A stretch of DNA of 38,505 nt from Deltaproteobacteria bacterium (lineage in GTDB: Bacteria; Desulfobacterota; DSM-4660; Desulfatiglandales; Desulfatiglandaceae), in the NCBI GenBank assembly GCA_019307815.1, contig JAFDIV010000030.1:1-38505 (forward strand), in the 5' to 3' direction. Of the stretch, positions 35,958 through 38,505 are shown in pieces (the first letter of the stretch is position 1; each line of letters opens with the position of its first letter). A program made the position numbers and the translations under genes. Under the pieces are notes generated by a model. That model had not been told where the DNA came from. It was given only the letters and a program-made list of their open reading frames with translations, and made no database searches.

Positions 35958-36689
35958 ATGGAATATCAAGTAAAGCTTGAAATATTTGAAGGTCCCCTTG
36001 ACCTCTTGCTTCATCTCATCCACAAGAATGAAGTGGATATCTTTGATATCCCTATTGCCACCATTACAGATCAATATCTAGAGTACTTGGAAATGATGAA
36101 GGCCCTTAACATTAGCGTAGCTGCTGACTTCCTTGTGATGGCCTCCACCCTTATTCACATCAAATCCAAGATGCTGCTCCCCGATTATAGTGAAGAAGAC
36201 GAAGAAGACCCAAGGGTTGAAATAACAAGGCCCCTGCTTGAATATATGCACCTTAAATCCGCAGCCCAGGACCTGGCTGAAATGGAGATCCTGGCCCGGG
36301 ACGTGTTTACCAGGCCAGGGGACATTTCTCTTCGAAAACAGTTAGAAGAGGAAGGGCCAGAGCTTGAGGCCAATATCTTCCTATTAATCTCAGCATTCAA
36401 GCGAATAGTTGAGGAAGAGGGTCTGGACTCCCGCCTCAGAATCGAGCCCCCCCGGTGGTCCGTCAAGGAAAAAACAGCTTACCTCCTTGCAGAACTACGG
36501 GCAAAAAGGATGCTTTACTTCAGAGATGTATTCAAAAACCAATCAAATCTCTCAGAGTTTATAGTAACCTTTCTCGCTCTTTTGGAACTGGTCCGAGCAG
36601 GATTGGTTTCCATATCCCAGCCCACAGAGGAAAGTGATATTCGCCTGCGTGCCCGATTTGATGAAGAGGAGGCCGAGGAACATGAATAA
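35958..36689 (+). CDS. scpA: Segregation and condensation protein ScpA (kleisin)
   Basis: A 243-residue kleisin that bridges the SMC heads and, with ScpB, forms the bacterial condensin that organises and segregates the chromosome. The N-terminal signature YQVKLEIFEGPLDLLLHLI is typical, followed by a helical domain through about 110, an acidic linker (SEEDEEDP) and a C-terminal winged helix that contacts the SMC head (EFIVTFLALLELVRAGLV near 195-215). No clear ribosome binding site precedes the ATG. The scpB start overlaps its last 8 bases, so the two are made together. smc itself is not in the window. Confidence 0.95.
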   Translation: MEYQVKLEIFEGPLDLLLHLIHKNEVDIFDIPIATITDQYLEYLEMMKALNISVAADFLVMASTLIHIKSKMLLPDYSEEDEEDPRVEITRPLLEYMHLKSAAQDLAEMEILARDVFTRPGDISLRKQLEEEGPELEANIFLLISAFKRIVEEEGLDSRLRIEPPRWSVKEKTAYLLAELRAKRMLYFRDVFKNQSNLSEFIVTFLALLELVRAGLVSISQPTEESDIRLRARFDEEEAEEHE

Positions 36690-37293
36690 GTCAACCAAAC
36701 TAATCGTGGAGGCCCTGCTATTCTCTTCAGATAGACCGTTGAGTGCCAAAGAGATTCAGGCCTGGATACCCGATTCCACACTAGCTGATATCAAGACCGC
36801 ATTGACTCAGCTTGTGGAAGACTATGCCCATTTAGAGAGAAGTTTCAGCCTCAAGGAAGTAGCAGGCGGATACCAATTTCGCACCCACCCAATGTTCGCA
36901 CCATTTATTTTGAGAATGCTGAAGACCTCCCCTACACGGCTATCCAAGGCCGCACTAGAGACCTTGGCCATTGTGGCTTACAAGCAGCCTATCTTAAGAC
37001 AAGAAATTGAACGATTGCGTGGTGTGGATGTAGGTGGTATCCTTAGGTCACTGATGGAAAAGGGACTCATCAGAATTGTGGGAAGGAAAAATCTCCCTGG
37101 CCGCCCCCTGATATATGGAACTACAAAAAAATTCCTAGAGGTATTCGGCCTCAAGGATCTTAATGCCCTCCCAAAACTAAAAGAGATTAAAGAGCTGGCC
37201 CCAGATGAACAAGAAGGCTCCCAAACAAAAGAAATCTTCAGGCCCGAAGAAAGCCACAGGCAAGCCCCGTCAGCCGAAAACCAACCGCAATAG
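36682..37293 (+). CDS. scpB: Segregation and condensation protein ScpB
   Basis: A 203-residue ScpB with two winged-helix domains (about 1-85 and 90-165); LSKAALETLAIVAYKQPILRQEIERLRG is the family signature region, read in two parts. It dimerises and binds the ScpA linker in the SMC complex. The ATG at 36682, six bases after GAGG and overlapping the scpA stop by 8 bp, is preferred. The frame continues 16 codons upstream inside scpA without similarity. A charged, Gln/Pro-rich tail of about 35 residues follows the second domain, and the stop lies inside the possible 5' end of the pseudouridine synthase gene. Confidence 0.95.
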   Translation: MNKSTKLIVEALLFSSDRPLSAKEIQAWIPDSTLADIKTALTQLVEDYAHLERSFSLKEVAGGYQFRTHPMFAPFILRMLKTSPTRLSKAALETLAIVAYKQPILRQEIERLRGVDVGGILRSLMEKGLIRIVGRKNLPGRPLIYGTTKKFLEVFGLKDLNALPKLKEIKELAPDEQEGSQTKEIFRPEESHRQAPSAENQPQ

Positions 37294-38035
37294 TATGGAG
37301 GGGGGTCAGGGACCTTTACGCCTGAATCGGCTCCTCTCACTTGCAGGCATCACCTCCCGCCGCAAGGCAGACGAGTTAATTAGCTCAGGAAGGGTGCGGG
37401 TAAACGGAAAGGTAGTGCGGGAGCCCGGTTTCCGTGCCGTATGGGGCAGAGATAAGATTCACGTGGACGACCGGGAGGTGCCTGGCCCTCTTGAGAGGAT
37501 CTATATCATGCTCAATAAGCCTTTTGGTTACATTTGCTCCATGAGCGATCCTTTAGGCAGGCCCCTGGTAACAGATCTGCTGGACAATGTAAAGCAGAGG
37601 GTGTATCCCGTGGGCAGACTAGACTTTGATACCATGGGTTTGCTGCTCTTTACCAATGATGGAGAATGGGCCTACCGTCTTACCCATCCCCGATTTAAGG
37701 TACCTCGCACTTACAAGGCCACAGTAGCAGGATACATGGAAGATGCAGCAATCGAACTCTTGAGGGTTGGTGTCCGGATTCCAGGTGCTGTCCGGGCCAA
37801 GGCCAAGGTGACATTGCTTGGTCGAAATGAGCGCCAGACTATTATCCGGATTACCATTACCCAAGGAATTTCCCGCCAGGTGAGGAAAATGGTGGAGGCC
37901 GTGGGCTACCGCGTGGTCCACCTAATCAGGACAGGTTTTGGCACCATTGCCCTAGGGGATTTGAAGGTGGGAGAATACCGGTATCTGGAGACAGAAGAGG
38001 TAAACAAGATGAAGAAATTGATAGGAATGAAATAA
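37205..38035 (+). CDS. rluB: RluB/RsuA-family 23S rRNA pseudouridine synthase
   Basis: A 276-residue pseudouridine synthase with an N-terminal S4 RNA-binding domain (about 38-85: LRLNRLLSLAGITSRRKADE) and a catalytic domain with GRLDFDTMGLLLFTNDG. Asp140 is the invariant catalytic residue. RluB modifies helix 89 region uridines of 23S rRNA; RsuA-type specificity for 16S rRNA is the alternative. Two starts are possible. The ATG at 37205 gives a Lys-rich 30-residue extension common in RluB and overlaps scpB by 89 bp. The ATG at 37295 begins 1 bp after the scpB stop but has no ribosome site. The first is used here with moderate certainty. The scpA-scpB-rluB order is conserved in many bacteria. 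Confidence 0.93.
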   Translation: MNKKAPKQKKSSGPKKATGKPRQPKTNRNSMEGGQGPLRLNRLLSLAGITSRRKADELISSGRVRVNGKVVREPGFRAVWGRDKIHVDDREVPGPLERIYIMLNKPFGYICSMSDPLGRPLVTDLLDNVKQRVYPVGRLDFDTMGLLLFTNDGEWAYRLTHPRFKVPRTYKATVAGYMEDAAIELLRVGVRIPGAVRAKAKVTLLGRNERQTIIRITITQGISRQVRKMVEAVGYRVVHLIRTGFGTIALGDLKVGEYRYLETEEVNKMKKLIGMK

Positions 38036-38127
38036 TACAAAGTACTGGCATGCTTATTCGGACAGACTGGGCCAAAAGGCATTGGAAGGCAACTCAGATT
38101 GAACCCCGAATTGGGCCCATTTTTCTG

Positions 38128-38155
38128 TTTACAAACACCCCCTGAATAATATATT
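38128..38155 (+). promoter_or_regulatory. Promoter of tRNA-Val
   Basis: TTTACA (38128-38133) and TATATT (38150-38155) are 16 bp apart, each matching five of six consensus bases. The start point would fall about 10 bases before the tRNA, as expected for a single tRNA transcription unit. Confidence 0.6.
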
Positions 38156-38170
38156 CTGCTTTTATATAGT

Positions 38171-38245
38171 GGGCGGTTAACTCAGCGGGAGAGTGCCATC
38201 CTCACACGGTGGAAGTCGCGAGTTCAAATCTCGCACCGCCCACCA
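38171..38245 (+). tRNA. tRNA-Val (anticodon CAC)
   Basis: A complete cloverleaf can be folded. Acceptor GGGCGGT (38171-38177) pairs with ACCGCCC (38235-38241). The D stem is ACTC/GAGT. The anticodon stem CCATC/GGTGG encloses loop CTCACAC with anticodon CAC, reading GUG (valine). The T arm is GCGAG-TTCAAAT-CTCGC. The 3' CCA is encoded (38243-38245). It has its own promoter and a terminator at 38255-38286. The 3' end of this tRNA would be a typical integration site, but no integrase is visible in the window. Confidence 0.95.
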
Positions 38246-38254
38246 CGAAAATTC

Positions 38255-38286
38255 AAAGGCCACGGTCTTTGCCATGGCCTTTTTTT
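38255..38286 (+). terminator. Intrinsic terminator after tRNA-Val
   Basis: AAAGGCCA (38255-38262) pairs with TGGCCTTT (38275-38282), an 8-bp stem, and runs straight into seven T residues (38280-38286). Confidence 0.88.
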
Positions 38287-38391
38287 GGTTTTTGGGCTCT
38301 AACAGAGCCTACGCCTAACCGATCCTATATTGCTCCTCAACCCAGAGATAGGGAACCTAGAACATAACTCTTCTTTGAAGGCATTTATCAG

Positions 38392-38505
38392 GTAAGCGTC
38401 TAGGCTACCCATCTTCCCATGGCCGGTGTGAGCTGGTACCGTTGCTCCGAGAGTATTAATGCAAAGAGAAAGGAGCGACGGTTATGACAAGAGAAGAAAG
38501 AGTCA
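38392..38505 (+). mobile_element. Putative left end of an IS66-family insertion sequence (partial)
   Basis: The sequence GTAAGCGTCTAGGCTACCC begins at 38392. IS66-family elements end in inverted repeats beginning GTAA, and GTAAGCG is a common version as I recall. About 90 bp inside, a ribosome site and ATG open a frame MTREERV..., like the small first IS66 gene tnpA. The right end, the target duplication and the large transposase gene are outside the window, so this is a suggestion based on a short match. Confidence 0.45.
38484..38505 (+). CDS. Start of a gene, possibly IS66-type tnpA (partial)
   Basis: An ATG at 38484 with AAAGGAG about 9 nt upstream opens a frame encoding MTREERV before the window ends. 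Seven residues are too few for a firm identity. The N-terminus MTREER resembles some IS66-family TnpA proteins, and the distance of about 90 bp from a GTAAGCG terminus agrees with that. Confidence 0.4.

Noticed and set aside
38069..38125. Possible terminator after rluB (GGGCC ... GGCCC followed by T residues)
   Set aside because: The loop would be about 40 nt and a competing small CCC/GGG stem uses the same bases. Too weak to call.

Overview
The window looks like a chromosomal segment from an anaerobic bacterium of the Desulfobacterota (former Deltaproteobacteria). This is inferred from gene content: a split B12-dependent acyl-CoA mutase with a MeaB GTPase inside a beta-oxidation operon, soluble multi-PAS histidine kinases, a sigma-54-type promoter before a chemoreceptor, a DHH-CBS-poly(A)-polymerase fusion next to trpS, and the run trpS-scpA-scpB-rluB. 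No 16S rRNA is present, so the assignment is not proven. Coding density is high and no CRISPR array or prophage was seen.

Layout. 1-1890 (minus): a multi-PAS histidine kinase cut by the window edge. 1891-2587: an AT-rich divergent spacer with a near-consensus sigma-54 promoter for a methyl-accepting chemotaxis protein (2588-4543, plus). 4582-23515: seventeen genes, all on the minus strand. From upstream to downstream these are two thiolases, enoyl-CoA hydratase, an acyl-CoA dehydrogenase, the mutase large subunit, mutase B12 subunit, MeaB, a small membrane protein, an XRE-cupin regulator, a second acyl-CoA dehydrogenase, a split RNA m5C methyltransferase and its PUA domain, an M29 aminopeptidase, an NDP-forming CoA-ligase alpha protein, a sugar isomerase-like TIM barrel, a PAS hybrid kinase and an adenine-deaminase-like amidohydrolase. 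23785-25816 (plus): an aminotransferase and a CheW. 25829-29741 (minus): penicillin-binding protein 1A and the ComM/YifB ATPase. 29967-31820 (plus): rpoZ, dnaJ and a DksA/TraR protein, closed by a clear terminator. 32109-38035 (plus): the DHH-CBS-nucleotidyltransferase fusion, trpS, scpA, scpB and an RluB-type pseudouridine synthase. 38171-38245: tRNA-Val(CAC) with its own promoter and terminator, followed by what looks like the left end of an IS66-family insertion sequence running out of the window.

How the genes work together. The most informative point is in the mutase. It would normally be annotated as methylmalonyl-CoA mutase, but the two substrate-specificity positions (equivalent to Tyr89 and Arg207 of the Propionibacterium enzyme) are Phe91 and Gln209, the pair characteristic of isobutyryl-CoA mutase. 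With thiolases, crotonase, acyl-CoA dehydrogenases, a 136-residue B12 subunit and MeaB in the same operon, the segment reads as a module for butyryl-CoA/isobutyryl-CoA interconversion and beta-oxidation. The XRE-cupin protein is a plausible local regulator. The downstream CoA-ligase, isomerase, kinase and amidohydrolase genes form a second closely spaced group whose joint role is unknown; its amidohydrolase departs from two adenine-deaminase signature motifs.

Other points of note are a one-frame break exactly at the domain junction of the RsmF-like methyltransferase, a perfect palindrome over the -35 box of the rpoZ promoter, a divergent promoter pair whose -35 boxes lie in an inverted repeat, and a heptamer repeat between trpS and scpA.
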